Of a stretch of DNA of 15,446 nt, positions 14,090 through 15,446 are shown piece by piece (position 1 is the first letter of the stretch; every line of letters begins with the position of its first letter). The notes under the pieces are model-generated. The model was not told the origin of the DNA. It saw only the letters and a program-made list of their open reading frames with translations, and ran no database searches. Source of the stretch: a bacterium (lineage in GTDB: Bacteria; Electryoneota; Electryoneia; Electryoneales; Electryoneaceae); the NCBI GenBank assembly GCA_028278125.1, contig JANQEY010000282.1, positions 1 through 15,446 on the forward strand, written 5' to 3'. The position numbers and the translations under genes are program-made.

Positions 14090-15446
14090 CTACATCAAAC
14101 CAATTACCGATATTTTCGCGGCTTCCAGCAGGATTGCAGGTTTGATACCGATCAGGATAACGAGTATCGCGCAAACAGCAACAACCGGGATCATCTGGGC
14201 GTTCATAACCGCCGGGGAAGCATCTTCCTCTTTGTCCTTCATGTACATATTAACAATAACGCGCAAATAGTAATAAACACTTGCCGCGCTGTTAAGAACA
14301 CCTATCACCGCAAGCCCGATATATCCGGACTTAACCGCTGCACTGAAGATATAGTATTTTCCGAAGAATCCGGCTGTAGGTGGAATACCTGCCAGGGCTA
14401 CCATAAAGATAAACATGGTAAACGCAAGCAACGGTTTACGGAATCCAAGTCCTTTGAAATCGTCAAAGGAATATCCACGTTCCTCAGCTTCATCCTTGTT
14501 GACAGCGATAGTCACCAGGAACGCGCCCACATTCATCACGGCATACACCGCAAGGTAGAACAGGATCGCTGCCGCACCCATCTGTTCATAAGTCAGCAGT
14601 GCAACCAGCAGGTAACCGGCATGGGTAATACTTGAGAACGCCAGCATCCTTTTAACGCTGTTCTGCCTTAATGCAATAACATTACCGACAGTCATTGTCA
14701 GGACAGCTATCCACCAGAGGATGGGACTAACACCCGCTGAAAGATCACCGAAACCAGTATAAAATACCCTGATAAACACCGCGAACGCCGCAGCTTTTGG
14801 CGCGGTTGACATAAACGCGGTAATTGTCGTCGGTGCACCTTCGTAAGCATCAGGTGACCACCAGTGGAAAGGTACCAGGGCAGCTTTAAATCCGAACGCA
14901 ATCAGGATCATTCCCACACCTGCCCAGGCAATTGCAGGCATGGCGGTATTTACCGACCTGAAGTAGATCATGATATCTGTCAGGTTCGTAGATCCTGTCG
15001 ATCCGTAGAGTAATGCGATTCCGTAGATGAAGAATCCTGTCGTGAATGCACCCAGCAGGAAGTATTTCAGGGCCCCTTCGTTCGAGGAAATTTTATGGCG
15101 TGACATTCCTACCAATGTATAAAGGCATACGGACATCGTTTCAATACCGAGGAAAACCATCAGCAGGTCATTGGCCATAACCATGATCAGCATCCCGAAC
15201 AACGCCAGCAGGAGCATCAGGTAATATTCGGCAATCCGGATTTTCGCTTCCTCGATATACTTCTCACTGGAGAAGATCACCAGGAATGTAACGAATGATA
15301 AAATTACCCTGAAGTAAAATGTAAACGCGTCAATCGTAACCATCCCACCAAACGCATGACCCGCGTCCATTCTCTGGACAAACGAGACAGCGATGACAAC
15401 AATCAGCCCAAGCAGGCTGACTGCACGTCGTGCAGTCAGCCTGCTT
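14090..15446 (-). CDS. nuoN: NADH-quinone oxidoreductase subunit N (partial, 5' end missing)
   Basis: A proton-pumping antiporter-like subunit of complex I. The visible protein is highly hydrophobic with many membrane helices. Family features include GIETMSVCLYTLVGM, a conserved glutamate in a membrane helix, then KYFLLGAFTTGFFIYGIALLYGSTGS, FKAALVPFHWWSPDAYEGAP, LAFSSITHAGYLL and GIPPTAGFFGKYYIF. The ATG at 15370 is not the true start: the frame stays open upstream to the window edge (RAVSLLGLIVVIAVSFVQRM), and NuoN is normally about 480 residues. The last 18-19 bases may be an assembly artefact, so the outermost residues are unsafe. NuoN is usually the last gene of the nuo operon, in agreement with the terminator just after it. 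Confidence 0.95.
   Translation of the reverse strand, partial: SRLTARRAVSLLGLIVVIAVSFVQRMDAGHAFGGMVTIDAFTFYFRVILSFVTFLVIFSSEKYIEEAKIRIAEYYLMLLLALFGMLIMVMANDLLMVFLGIETMSVCLYTLVGMSRHKISSNEGALKYFLLGAFTTGFFIYGIALLYGSTGSTNLTDIMIYFRSVNTAMPAIAWAGVGMILIAFGFKAALVPFHWWSPDAYEGAPTTITAFMSTAPKAAAFAVFIRVFYTGFGDLSAGVSPILWWIAVLTMTVGNVIALRQNSVKRMLAFSSITHAGYLLVALLTYEQMGAAAILFYLAVYAVMNVGAFLVTIAVNKDEAEERGYSFDDFKGLGFRKPLLAFTMFIFMVALAGIPPTAGFFGKYYIFSAAVKSGYIGLAVIGVLNSAASVYYYLRVIVNMYMKDKEEDASPAVMNAQMIPVVAVCAILVILIGIKPAILLEAAKISVIGLM
15410..15446. repeat. Perfect 37-base inverted repeat at the window end
   Basis: Two 18-base arms (beginning AAGCAGGCTGACTGCACG) surround one central base and end exactly at the last base of the window, inside the nuoN reading frame. 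A perfect palindrome ending at the sequence edge within a coding region suggests an assembly or library fold-back rather than biology. Confidence 0.9.

Noticed and set aside
15368..15370. ATG at 15370 as the nuoN start
   Set aside because: The frame is open upstream with NuoN-like hydrophobic sequence to the window edge, and the product would be short for the family.

Overview
The window holds a clade II ("atypical") nitrous oxide reductase gene cluster from an uncultured bacterium. Every protein-coding gene I accept lies on the minus strand, so the window reads from its right end to its left. Moderate GC, clear Shine-Dalgarno sites (for example before nosZ), a Sec/lipoprotein-type NosZ and a menaquinol-style Rieske/cytochrome b point to a Gram-negative anaerobe or facultative anaerobe outside the Proteobacteria, perhaps near the FCB group. 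Strong SD sites argue against typical Bacteroidetes. The phylum is not resolved from sequence alone.

Right end (13686-15446): the 3' part of nuoN (complex I proton-pumping subunit), open at the window edge, ends in a clear intrinsic terminator. It is followed by about 350 bases without genes that contain several palindromes, including one REP-like dispersed repeat. The last 37 bases of the window form a perfect inverted repeat, which may be an assembly fold-back. Next come a class I SAM-dependent methyltransferase (12867-13685) and tRNA-Arg(CCT) (12703-12776) with its own terminator. An AT-rich stretch of about 360 bases with no convincing gene follows.

Regulatory gene (11817-12233): an Rrf2-family regulator with three cysteines (C91, C98, C104), resembling the NO-sensing NsrR subgroup. 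It has a near-consensus sigma70-type promoter and a perfect inverted repeat over the predicted transcription start.

Operon (11700 leftward past base 1): a GltD-like NAD(P)/FAD iron-sulfur flavoprotein, a Rieske protein, a fused cytochrome b, a membrane-anchored pentaheme cytochrome c, NosZ, a NosB-like membrane protein, an unknown lipoprotein, NosD, NosF, an enlarged NosL and the start of NosY. The first three genes overlap or abut, as do the last four, indicating co-transcription and translational coupling.

Proposed working model: the Rieske/cytochrome b/pentaheme c module oxidises menaquinol and passes electrons to lipid-anchored NosZ, which reduces N2O to N2. NosD, NosF and NosY (membrane ABC system) plus NosL (copper chaperone) build the CuZ centre. 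The soluble flavoprotein may link this complex to NAD(P)H or ferredoxin. NosL carries a C-terminal domain resembling the CuA cupredoxin domain of NosZ with most copper ligands lost. The flavoprotein-cytochrome complex and the NosL fusion are the most unusual features.
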